From Clarkia xantiana subsp. parviflora (taxonomy: Eukaryota; Streptophyta; Magnoliopsida; Myrtales; Onagraceae), in the NCBI GenBank assembly GCA_036873135.1, contig JAPTYO010000003.1:31004763-31068762 (forward strand): 64,000 nt of DNA, written 5' to 3'. Below, piece after piece: positions 22,816 to 34,100 of this stretch; within the stretch, counting starts at the first letter, position 1, and each line of letters starts with the position of its first letter. A program made the position numbers and the translations under genes. The notes under the pieces were generated by a model. It was not told where the DNA came from. It saw only the letters and a program-made list of their open reading frames with translations, and ran no database searches.

Positions 22816-23724
22816 TCGTCATTGGTTCCTTCCATGGCCGATGAGCTAGTTGGGAGCCCTCCCCCAACTCACCATTCGTCGGTGATTCCCAAGTGCTAAT
22901 ACCTGCGGTCCCTGAACCAATCAGCTGTTCCGGGGAATCAGAAGCCGGTGGGGTTTGGTTAATGCGTCATTGTGTTGACAATCTGCTGGCAAGGAAGGAC
23001 AGCGGAGAAGATGGTGGTGTGATGATATTCGGTAGCACGGTTACTGGTAGGGAGGTGCTAGACTCTGAGAAGGTCTGGTATTCCGAGAGAGATTGGCATA
23101 CACCAATAAGTGGTACTGTATCGGTGGATGCCATGATATTAGTGTCAATGACCTGAGCTAGGGGATCCCAAATCATCTCATCTAGTTGGGAGTGATGAGT
23201 CGAGCCCGAACCGGTGAAGCTGGAGTCCACTGGTAAAGTGTGATCATATTGGTTTTGTAATTTTGCCGCGTTGTAGTTCCGTACTTTCTGAATCCATTCA
23301 ACTTGTGACACGCGCTGGGTGCGAGACTGCTCAAGCCACTCTCTCTGTGCAGCAGTAAATGACTACGTTTCCACAAATTCTTGAGAGGAGAAACCCCCGG
23401 GGGGGGGGGGGGGGTGGGGCTGACTGATTCCGAGGGGTTAGAGGTTGCTAGGGAGGGGCTGGAAGATTGTCGCGGTAAATCTAGGTTCTCCCGTTCTCTC
23501 CCGGCCGGTGTGTTACATTATATATCGTCTGACCAATTGATCCAGCGACATAACTGCCCAGTGCCTTTGTTCAACTTCGACACATACCAGGGTTGCCCTT
23601 CTGCCCCAAGAGCCGTGATACCCGGGTTCGTCTTAACTCTCCTCTACATATCACGGATAAGAGCTGTTGCGTCTCTTAAGTATGGTTGCAATCTGATTTG
23701 TTATGCCCAAGACCACCACAGCGA

Positions 23725-24858
23725 TTACCGATAAACCAGCACGGTACCTAAAGTACATAGGTCCCGGGTAGGTAAATCTAACACCTTAACCCCAGGCACA
23801 CCCGCTCTTTGTAAGTCCATTAACATTTCTACTTTCGAAAAGGCTATAGCAAATGGTTCGTTCACTACCGCATTCAAGTGCTCTATTTGGATCAAAGGTC
23901 CTACCACTCCGGCTACCCTCATAATTAAATCGAAACTAGTCAAATTCGGATTCATTCCCCTTATCTCAATCCACATTGGTACTTCATTCATAGGAAAAGT
24001 ACTGGGAATGCCAAAATCTCTGCACTCATACATGACAAGTAATCCTAACCCGTTACCAACAATGAATGGGGCATTGATCACTACCTCACGGAGTTGAATT
24101 TCCTCCTCGAAAACGAACAACCAAAATTGATCATGTCGGAAATTCACTCTTGGTGGTGGGTTGAAATTCCACGATTCAACCAAGCTATTTACCAAGTCGG
24201 TTCTCGGTTGAGTAGCCGAGTGCATCCTTCCGGCTAGCATACGGTTCAACGGATTGGAGGAGGTCGGTTTCGCGCCGGTTCGGTTAAAAAAGGATGGTGT
24301 CCCATGTGGCTGCTGGTTCGGTTCCATCCCGTCCGGCTCAACTACAATGTGATCCCAGAGAGGTGGTTCGGGCTTTAGCGGGTCGAAATTCTGTTGGGTC
24401 AGGTAATTGCTGAGCCGGCCACAGGGCCCAGAAGAAAGAGTTAAGTCACGGCCCGGGTCCAACCAAAACGTTAATGGGCTACTCCGGTTCGGCTTCAAGT
24501 TGAGCGTGGTGGGCCTGTGCAAGTTGTGCCTTCGAGAGCAGCTCAGTTGGCTTATCCGCGCACCGTGTTGTTGACGGATGAACAAAGCCTCTTTTACGGG
24601 ACTAGGCGGCGCAGACTCGCTCCGGTGGTCTAAGTGAACGATTAACGGTGGGAGAGGAGGAATCGAACGCCCAGTTAAATTTACAGGTGGCGGAGACTTT
24701 ACTCGTGCTTTCTGCAGCGAGAACGGCGCTAAGACCTTCTGGATATGAGAAGTTTGAAACTGAGAGGTAACCTCAGCTGAGGTACGTGCAGCGGCGATAA
24801 ACCGCGACCTAGAGTTCTCTTCCTTCTTGACAGAGTTTCTGGGTACGAGGCAAGTGAG
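23725..24858 (-). pseudogene. LINE ORF1, DUF4283-like nucleic-acid-binding part
   Basis: The frame is open from the Copia junction at 24858 through to 23725. It contains a DUF4283-like domain (FWLFVFEEEIQLREVV, VPMWIEIRGMNPN, MRVAGVVGPLIQIEH) near its end. A zinc-knuckle relic, RCGGLGHNKSDC, follows in another frame at about 23670-23710, so a frameshift separates them. Its upstream exon-like part is 30491-30276 beyond the nested element. Plant LINE ORF1 proteins have this same domain order. Confidence 0.6.
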
Positions 24859-25204
24859 TTTTGGGCCCTGGTGGATTAGATCAAGCTGTGGACTTCTTAT
24901 GGTGGATAACTGGGCTTTGGGCTGTTTGTGTTTAGTTGGTTAGTTTTTGGGCTTCGGACATTTGTTTTGTTTATTGGGCCAGACTGTTATTTTGTTTAGA
25001 TCAGTTTGTTGTTTGTTTGGTTTTTTTGGGACCAAAGTTCCTTCTTGTAAAACTGTGGGGTAAAGTCTTGATTCGCTCAGGACTTCCTTTAGTATTAATA
25101 GGGTGATGGCAGGCCAGTTGAAGGAACCCTAGCCAAATGATCCCGCCAGTGTTGTGTGTCTTTTCGTTTTCCCTCTTAACTCTCTGAAACCCTAAAATCT
25201 CAAA
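24859..25204 (+). repeat. Copia element A, 5' LTR
   Basis: 346 bp. By target-site duplication it starts TTTTGGGCCC and ends ATCTCAAA, so the termini are TT...AA and not the usual TG...CA. It presumably carries the element's promoter. Confidence 0.9.
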
Positions 25205-25467
25205 TGGTATCAGAGCACTTTGACGATCCATTTTCCGCTGCAAACCTGGTCTCAAGATTTCCATCCTGTCAAGAAGATTTTTGAATCGTCGCTCCTTCTT
25301 TTTTCTTCCTTATCGAATCCGCGAAGTATTTCTTCTTCGATCGTGGATTCAGGAAGCCGTTATTGTTTTTCCGGTGGCGATTCGACTTCTTCAAGTTCCT
25401 TCAAGCGTTTCATCTTCAAGAGACGCTTCGACTTCTTACTGACGATTGGTGTCCTTTGCATGCAACT

Positions 25468-28400
25468 ATGACCGACATCGATCCTCTGGACGGCGAACCT
25501 CCACACGCAACCGAGGACCTGTCTTTGGTCGATTTGACCACTGAGGTGCACTCTTTCCACCCTCTTTACTTACACCCGTCCGAAAACCCTAATCAGAATG
25601 AAGTTTCGATCAAACTTCAAGGATCTGAAAACTACACCAAATGGAGTCGCGCTATACAGATCCTTCTTCTTGGCAAAAAAAAACTCGGTTTTATTACTGG
25701 ATCTTGTAAGCGCGATCTGTTTGATCCGAAACTTCATCACCTTTGGGACAGATGCAATGCTGTGGTTTTCGGATGGCTGTTGAATTCCGTTTCGCCTGAT
25801 ATATCTGATGGAATCATGTATTGCTCGAGTGCTTTCTTGGCTTGGAACGATCTTCATGAAAGGTTTAATAAGATCAATGGCTCTAGAATTTACCAACTCC
25901 ATAGAGAAATTGTTTCCACCAAACAGAGCCTTGATACTGTTTCTAATTACTTCACCAAGCTTAGAAACCTCTGGACAGAATATGATACTATATGTGCCCT
26001 TCCTCATATCGATGGAAATGACTTCAAAAAACACGTTGAGCATAAGGATAACCAAAGACCTTTTCAATTCCTGATGGGACTCAACGAAAATTTTTCTAAC
26101 GTAAGAAGCAATCTGCTTCTCTGGACTCCCTTGCCCAATCTCAATGTTGCTTATAGTATGCTTTTGCAAGAGGAAAACCAGAGGGACCTATCTGCTTCTA
26201 TCATTACTGAGTCCACACCTATTTCTGCTGTTGTTAATGCTCCTATTCCCAAAAGGAACCCCTATGCCAACGTTGTCTGTGATTTTTGCCATAAAAAAGG
26301 TCATTCCATCGAAAGATGTTATGCTAAAGGCTGTGATTTTTGCAAAAAGAAGGGTCACTGCAAAGAAAATTGTTTCAAACTCAAAGAGATGGTTAATCCA
26401 AAAGCAGCTGTGGCAAAAATTATTCCTCCTCCATCAACAGATGGTACCACAGCTGATTTTGGTCCTCTCAGTTCTAATCCTTTTCAATCTGGTAATTCTG
26501 TGCAAGGTGGTTTCGTTCTATCTGATGACCAATTTGAAAGATATTTGCAAAAGATTGGGAACAACAACCACTCTGCTGCTATTGCTATTCAGCCTCAAAC
26601 TGACTTGAGTGCCTCTGGTATTATCCCTTCCTCTATCTGTAGTAATAATGATGATTGCTGGATTTTAGATACTGGGGCTAGTAATCATATGACAAGAAAT
26701 CTGAATTGGCTTACTAATACAAGGTCTATTACTAATTCTCAAGTCCAAATGCCAAATGGAAATTATTCTACTATTCATGCTATAGGGGATTTTATTTTTT
26801 CAAAGAATAAAAGATTGCAGAATGTTCTATACCTACCTGATTTTAAATACAATCTGATCTCTGTTTCAAAACTGAGCAAAGACTTAAATTGTACTGCAAT
26901 CTTTTACCCCACTATCTGTGTTCTGCAGGACCTCTCAAATGGGAAGGTCTTGGGGACTGGACTTGAGCATTCTGGACTTTATTTTCTCAAAATAAATAGA
27001 CCTTGTAATCAGTCTGTAGCTCTTGTCTCTCTCAATAATGATGATCTTGTCCTTTGGCATAGAAGATTAGGGCATCCTTCTATTAAGTCTTTACAAAAGA
27101 TTGCCACTATTGATTGTTCCAAAAATAAGATGTCTGCCATCCATGATTGTACTGTTTGCCCTATGGCCAAGATTGTTAGAAATCCTTTTCCTATCTCAGA
27201 ATCTAGAGCTACTTCCATTTTTGATCTTGTCCATGCTGATGTTTGGGGTCCTTACAAGACTCCAACTTATGATAATAAAAGGTTCTTTTTAACTCTGGTT
27301 GATGACTATTCTCGTTACACTTGGATCTTCTTGATGAATTTTAAATCTGATGTTGTCATTTTATTGAGACAATTTTTGACCATGATCAATACTCAATTTT
27401 CTAAGATGATCAAAATTTTCAGAAGTGATAATGGTGGTGAATTTATAAATGATCAAATGAAATCTCTTTTTCAATCCAAAGGAATTATCCACCAAACAAG
27501 CTGTACATATACCCCCCAACAGAATGCACGTGTTGAGAGAAAACACAGGCATCTGTTGGAGGTGGCTAGGGCTTTAAAAATACAATCTTCCATCCCAAAT
27601 AGGTTTTGGGGAGATTGTGTTACTACAGCTTGCTATCTGATTAACCTGACCCCTTCTAAAGTTTTAAAGGGTAAGAGTCCTTTGGAAATTTTTTCAGGCA
27701 AACAAACCACCATTGATCATCTTAGAATTTTTGGTTGTTTATGTTTTGCAAAACATTTGCTGGTGAATGACAAACTTGCCCCCAAGTCTTCTCCTTCTGT
27801 GTTCCTTGGTTATTCTGCCACACAGAAAGGATATAAGATATATGATATTGTTTCGAAAACCCTTTCTGTGAGCAGAGATGTTCGATTTTATGAACACATT
27901 TTTCCCTTTCAGGGAAGCAAGTCTGATATTTTGCCCATGTTTTGTGAACATGACAACACCCCTGATTCTGATGATATTACTTTGAAATATTCTATTGTTG
28001 AAGAACAGGTATCTCATAAACCAGATGATGAGTCTCTTTCTGACTCTGATGGGGATATTGTCCCTCCACCAGCTGATGATGATCCAATCATTGGATCTGA
28101 AGCACCCAATGTCCCTACTGAGGTCCCTCCCCATACCATATCCAGAGTTTCAGGCAGGGTTATCAAACCTCCAATTTGGAGGAATGATTATGTATCCAAT
28201 ACTTTTGTCACCAATCCTATTTCTTCCTCTATTGGCTATTCTCATATATCTGCTCCTCATTATTCATTTTTAACCAATTTCTCCAAGTATGTAGAACCCA
28301 ATGGATATCTTGAAGCTGCTAGACAGCCTGAATGGGTTAAAGCAATGCAGGAGGAGATTTTAGCCTTGGAACAGAATGGAACATGGGAGTTGACTACCCT

Positions 28401-29856
28401 CCCACCTGGTAAGATTCCCATAGGATGTAAATGAGTTTTTAAGCTTAAGTATAATGCTGATGGTACTCTTGAACGTCATAAAGCTAGGCTTGTTGCTAAA
28501 GGCTTCAAACAGAAACATGGAATTGATTATTTTGAGACTTTTTCTCCTGTTGTCAAAATGCCCACTGTCAGAGTTGTTTTATCCCTTGCTGCTATGCATA
28601 GTTGGCCTATCTTCCAGATGGATGTATACAATGCTTTCCTACAAGGAGACCTTGAGGAGGAGGTTTTTATGTCTTTGCCTCAAGGTTTTCGTAGTCAGGG
28701 GGAGAATGTTGTATGCAGACTACGAAAATCTCTTTATGGGCTAAAACAATCTTCCAGACAGTGGAATGTTAAACTTACTGATTCTTTGATCAAGGCAGGA
28801 TATAATCAATCTAGATTTGACTATTCCCTATTTTCAAAACTGATAGGTTCTGAATTTGTTTTTCTCTTAGTGTATGTGGATGATTTACTAATTACTGGAA
28901 ACAGTAATACTTTGATCACTGATTTGAAAAATGTCCTTCAAAATACTTTCAAAATGAAGGATTTGGGAGAAGTCAAATATTTTCTTGGGATAGAACTGCT
29001 TAGATCAAAGGAAGGTATTATATTGTCTCAAAGGAAATATGCCTTAGAACTAATTTCTGAATGTGGCCTTTCTGGTAGCAAGCCTAGCAAGACTCCAATG
29101 GAACCTGGTCTTAAGCTAACTAGTGTCAAATATGATGAGCATATGAATGTAAATGCCTCTGATTTGCTTCTTGATGATGTTACCCCTTATAGGAGTTTGA
29201 TTGGAAAGCTCTTGTACCTTACTGTCACTCGTCCTGATATTTCTTTTGCTGTACAAAATTTGAGCCAATTTATGCAGAATCCTAAGAGATCACATATGGA
29301 TGCTGCTCTGCGTATAGTTAAGTATGTAAAGAAAGAGCTTGGGAAGGGCTTGTTCTTTCCTACTAACACTAATACTGAGTTGGTGGCCTATTGTGATTCT
29401 GACTGGGGATCATGTCTTGAAACTAGGAGGTCTGTATATGGGTACTGTGTTAGGCTTGGGAATTCTTTGATTTCCTGGAAGGTAAAGAAAGATGCTACTG
29501 TTTCATTATCTTCTGCTGAAGCAGAATATAGGGCCATGAGGAAAACTATTGCTGAGTTGATTTGGCTTCGTGGTTTATTAAATGAAATTGGTTTTAATCA
29601 GTCTAACCCTTCTGTTTTATATTGTGACAACCAAGCTGCCATGAAGATTGCTGCTAATCCCATTTTTCATGAGAGGACTAAACATATTGATATAGATTGC
29701 CATTTTTCGCGAGAAAAGATTTTGGATGGAACAATTCGTGCTAGTTTTGTTGGCACTAAAGATTAAGTTGCTGACATATTTACCAAATCTTTGTCTTATG
29801 ATCAGCATTGTTATCTATCTAATCAGTTGGGTTTGAGGAATGTCTTTTCAGGGTAA
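25468..29856 (+). pseudogene. Copia gag-pol polyprotein with two nonsense codons
   Basis: The frame begins at the ATG at 25468 (MTDIDPLDGEPP), after the LTR and leader. Order of domains: UBN2/gag region; two zinc knuckles (CDFCHKKGHSIERC and CDFCKKKGHCKENC, 26278-26370); aspartic protease (DTGASNHMT, about 26670); GAG-pre-integrase (LWHRRLGHPS); integrase core (HADVWGPY, SDNGGEF, about 27230-27560); reverse transcriptase with YVDD (about 28875); RNase H (YCDSDWGSC to HIDIDCHF). A TGA at 28432-28434 replaces the Trp expected after PIGCK, and a TAA at 29764-29766 replaces the Gln or similar before VADIFTK. Otherwise the frame is open to TAA 29854-29856. A longer upstream frame (from 25363) lacks a good start. 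Autonomous activity is unlikely. Confidence 0.92.
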
Positions 29857-29923
29857 CTATGCAGGTTCAGGATAAACAATGTTAATATATGCTGGCTTGA
29901 AGTCCTTGTAGCTTGAGGGGGAG

Positions 29924-30270
29924 TTTTGGGCCCTGGTGGATTAGATCAAGCTGTGGACTTCTTATGGTGGATAACTGGGCTTTGGGCTGTTTGTGTTTAG
30001 TTGGTTAGTTTTTGGGCTTCGGACATTTGTTTTGTTTATTGGGCCAGACTGTTATTTTGTTTAGATCAGTTTGTTGTTTGTTTGGTTGTTTTGGGACCAA
30101 AGTTCCTTCTTGTAAAACTGTGGGGGTAAAGTCTTGATTCGCTCAGGACTTCCTTTAGTATTAATAGGGTGATGGCAGGCCAGTTGAAGGAACCCTAGCC
30201 AAATGATCCCGCCAGTGTTGTGTGTCTTTTCGTTTTCCCTCTTAACTCTCTGAAACCCTAAAATCTCAAA
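29924..30270 (+). repeat. Copia element A, 3' LTR
   Basis: 347 bp; same termini as the 5' LTR. It differs by TTGTTTT for TTTTTTT in one T-run and by one extra G in a G-run (TGTGGGGGTAAAG). Confidence 0.9.
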
Positions 30271-30275
30271 GTGAG

Positions 30276-30491
30276 ATTGTGGTGATTTTGTGAGGGAGGA
30301 GGAGAAGTTACAGCTTGCCTTGGTTTTAAAGGATCTCTGATGAATATATCAACGTTGAGTGGGCGGTGGAGGCAATTAATGTGGTCCGCCGGGATGTGAT
30401 TGGCGTCATGATTCATGGAGCAGTTATGTATTTGCAGATGAACAGGGGAGGGTTTGCTGACGGAGGAGGAAGACGAAAAAGAGTCATCCAT
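30276..30491 (-). pseudogene. LINE ORF1, N-terminal part cut off by Copia
   Basis: This frame starts MDDSFSSSSSVSKPSP and runs to HHNLT at the GTGAG duplication. Continuing it at 24858 on the other side of the Copia gives an uninterrupted frame of roughly 450 codons, so the two pieces were contiguous before the insertion. No domain is visible in this part. Whether the ATG at 30491 is the original start is uncertain. Confidence 0.5.
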
Positions 30492-30560
30492 TTCGCTAGA
30501 TGACTGGTTGTTAGTGACAGAGGAGGCGTTTAAAAAGCTGAATTTCGAAAAAGCAAGTTA

Positions 30561-31184
30561 CGACTTTGGTGTTCGTTTGCTTACAAGTTGCATCTGCTGC
30601 TGCTGGTGGAGGATTGATGGTAACGAGATGAATATGGTTGGGAAAATATGCATAAGTTGTTTGGGTTTGGGTTTAGAAAGATGAGGGAGCATCAGAACTC
30701 GTCTGGCGATGAGGTTGTCACCGCCCTTCCTCTAACAGAGAGGGAGCGAACAAACAATGTTTTTTAAAAACGAAATCGTCAAATGATTCCGTAGCTTCAA
30801 ACCCAAATTAATAGTATAAGATATTGGTAGAACCACAGCCCAGATTCTTTTGGGCCGAAAATCACAGCCACGATTTTTTTGGCCCAAAACGAAAGCCCAG
30901 GTTAGCTGCCACCACAATTTTTGTTTTTTTTTTGACTTCGTAATATATATATATCGCAGGATTTGGGCGCCGTAGCCGCATATGACTTGGGAACGGTTGA
31001 AGCCCGACGGTGAATTTTGGTTTTGTCTTAACCTTCGTCGCCACTGCAACGGCAGGTACGCGCCACGGCGACTCACAGAAGGCGATTTTGTCAATTGAAA
31101 GCAAAATCGGCCGGATCCAGACCAGTTGAGCGTTCGTTCCTTCGACGTTCGTTGGCTAACGGTTTGATCCTCCTGCGATCGGCC
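30561..31184. other. Spacer upstream of the F-box/SNF2 gene
   Basis: It holds the decayed 5' side of the LINE and the promoter and leader of the F-box/SNF2 gene. A TA-rich run (ATATATATAT, about 30944-30954) lies about 230 bp before the ATG. No separate gene. Confidence 0.35.
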
Positions 31185-34100
31185 ATGGCAGATGCTTCAG
31201 AGGATTCATTACCTAACCATAAGCTCAGCGGTTACCTCTGTGCTGTCCTCGTTGTCAATTCGCCGCAATTGCGTGCCATTGAAAACCTAGCTCCCCAAAC
31301 ACGCTGTTCCATCTTCTCGGATGGTTGCGACGTAGTAGGATTCAAGACCGAGAACGGTCTTCTTCTTTTACCTCCCTCCTCCGGTAATGCATTGGTCGAT
31401 TGCGCTTCTTCTGATCAGCAAAATAGTCCGGCTGATTCTGGTGAAACTTCGACGATGGCACTGTTAAATTTCAAATCAACCCCTGCGAGCTCTTCTAAGA
31501 GGAAACGGAGTAGGATTGGACTGGTGAACGATAGCCCCAGCGTAATTCACCAGCTTTACGCACTAGTCACTCGCAAGTGTTTGAGTATCGTGGCCCGCGT
31601 TGTTTCTGTTGCGGTCAGCGAAAGTGGAGAGACAAGAGTGGTGGTGCTGGTGGACATCTATTTACGGTTGGCTGTTTGGTTCGGCTGGCAATTCCCACGT
31701 TCAAGATCAGTGGCAGGTTCCCTTTTCAGTCACTTGAGGTTTGTACCCCCAGCCACTCATAATAAATTAAGAAGAAGTATGCACACCATTTTTTCCTCTA
31801 CTAGTTTAATATATAATATATGTTGTTTGGGTATGCTTTTCTTTGCTTCCCCTCTTTTACTAGGTTGATTAATTTTCTGACCATCTCTTTGGGCTGGAAA
31901 GTGGTAATTAGTCAAGGTAGCCTAGCCTGTGACAAATACTTTTGGTACTTTGGTGCTGTGAATTAATGTGTGTATATTGCTGTTAAAAAGAAGAGTACCA
32001 ACCTTTAAGGCTCTGTATTTTTACTATCTACATAAATAAAACAGATATGTTTGAATCAAATTGGTCTAGATTACCTGTGTTACACAAGAAACAACATAAT
32101 TCTTGGAATAGAATGCCAAACATGTTAGGGATATGGAATTCCAAACTTGTAAGTCGGTATAACTTGAAACGGTGTTAAAAAAAGACAATTAGGTATGTAA
32201 TTGTTGTGTCAGGGAAGGAAAAAAAGGACAATCTGGTACTGTACACAAAACTTATTTCTGAAGCATTTAAGTAGGATGTCATGGTAATTTGGATTCACAG
32301 CTATATTAGAAAACAAAATGAGAGAATAAGGTGATTCCAGAGCAGGTCTTAAGTCAGTTTCTATGGAAGAGTGTCCAAGGATAAGTAGTAAATATACTTC
32401 ATTATTTTGTCACGACTCACTTTTGTTGTGTACATCTTAGTCACGTTTTACTATTATTTACCTTCTTGGTGTGCTCTTCTTAAAAAGTCTACATTTTATT
32501 GTTAAAAGGAAAAATAATTAATATGTGCAAAGTGGTAATATAAAAAGATATTTTGCTATGTAGAGGTCAGAGGTATTCTGAAAAATCTATTTCTTTTTGT
32601 CTGTTTCTTTTTGCTGAGAACTTTGGATCAGTCACCCTGAGATAAACGAATTTATGGAAAACAGCTTAGGGATTTTATGCTTGGACTAAAATCAGCTTAT
32701 GTTTATTCCAGAAAAGCCAATATACTGTGATGACTTTTGTCCAACTATGATTATTATTGAATCATTTTTCTTTCTATTTCCATTATACAGTTGTGATTGG
32801 ATAGAGAGAAATGCAATCCTTTCAGCTGAAGAGTACAGTCACAGTTGCATTCAAGAAAATAACAGCATATGGAATCTTGGCGATTGCCATGTCCTCAGAT
32901 GCAAGATTCATTCGGCTCTGCCCGATTTTTCAAAGAAAAAGCTTTTTGACCTTCATGAAATATTCAAGAGCTTACCCGGTGTTGGTAAAAGAGGGATTCC
33001 TGATTCTACAACATTACAGCCAGGGGAAACTGCATCTGGTATTTCGGAATTAGATGATGAACTTCTTGTTAGTATTTTAACAGCATTGAGCCCATTAGAC
33101 CTTATAAGGGTGGCAGCGACATGTCGCCATCTAAGATCTCTGGCAATGTCGGTCATGCCTTGCATGAAGCTTAATCTGCTCCCACATCAGCAAGCAGCAG
33201 TTGAGTGGATGTTAAAGCGTGAGAAATCTTCCGACATCTTACCACATCCTTTATACAAGAATTTTTTAACTGCAGATGGATTTGCTTTCGCTGTAAATAG
33301 TGTTTCTGGTGAAATATTTGCTGGGGCGGCACCTACCATCAAAGACTTCAGTGGGGGAATGTTCTGTGATGAACCTGGTTTAGGCAAGACTATAACAGCA
33401 CTTTCCCTAATTCTGAAGACACAAGGTAAGCTGGCTGATCCACCTGATGGTGCAAATGTCATTTGGTGTAGCCATTATGGTGACCAGAGGTGTGGCTATT
33501 ATGAGCAAATCGCTGATTCTAGCATTCTGGGTAGAGCAAGTCATAGCGATCGAATGGGAGAATCATCTTGCACTGATCACCTTGTTCAGTCTCCACCTAA
33601 AAGAGCCAAGCTGATGATTCCTTATGCGGAACCTGCTGGTTGTAGTGACAGTGTTGGAAAAATAATGACATCAGGTAAGTTTGCATGGAGTAGGAGTTTA
33701 ACTCAGTGCACTAGAAACTTCAACCGTATTAAGAAAAATCTTCTACCTGCATATGGAGAAACATCTGTGTCTTCTACTGAGACTGTTCACGAGGAATGTG
33801 TGGATGGTCATCTTCCAATAACACAAGTGCCAGGTTTTTGTCTCAAAGGAACTTCGGGTGGGTTGCAGCAAAATGTTGCATTTTTCAGTAATATACTTAC
33901 GGAACATTTTCCGTTATCTTCTCAAACTAAGAAGGCTCTATCTTGGCTCGCCATGCTTTCTCCAGAGAAACTTTCACAAATGGAAACTGCTGGTCTAAGA
34001 AGTCCATGTGATGTATCTATAATCCATGCTGCTGGTTTCCGTACAATATTCAAGTCATTTGGTCTTGTGATGAAGGTTGAAAAAGCTGTCTATAAATGGT

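Larger units (their letters stand above)
24859..30270 (+). mobile_element. Ty1/Copia LTR retrotransposon, nearly complete
   Basis: Two LTRs (24859-25204 and 29924-30270) differ by about one substitution and one base of length. The insertion is flanked by GTGAG on both sides (24854-24858, 30271-30275). A primer-binding site TGGTATCAGAGC (25205-25216) follows the 5' LTR directly, and a polypurine tract CTTGAGGGGGAG precedes the 3' LTR. The gag-pol frame spans 25468-29856 with two in-frame stops. Near-identical LTRs indicate a recent insertion, into the LINE remnant. Confidence 0.95.
22276..30560 (-). mobile_element. L1-type LINE remnant, split by a nested Copia element
   Basis: On the minus strand, ORF1-type sequence runs from about 30491 to 30276, is interrupted by Copia (24859-30270), resumes at 24858 and continues to 22390. 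Joining across the insertion and dropping one GTGAG copy restores an open frame. ORF2 starts at 22393 with the L1 endonuclease signature MKILAWNCQGAGN and HRPDICFLSEVKT, then breaks near 22275. The ORF1 stop and ORF2 start overlap as ATGA. Reverse transcriptase, RNase H and poly-A tail are absent, so the element is dead. The far 5' boundary, placed at about 30560, is uncertain. Confidence 0.75.

Noticed and set aside
25363..25467. Upstream extension of the Copia A polyprotein
   Set aside because: The residues before 25468 lack gag similarity and the ATG at 25468 starts the conserved-looking gag; upstream is leader.
30454..30684. Plus-strand frame starting MLTEEEDEKESS
   Set aside because: It overlaps the minus-strand LINE ORF1 start, whose frame continues correctly on the far side of the Copia, so the plus-strand frame is taken as the shadow.
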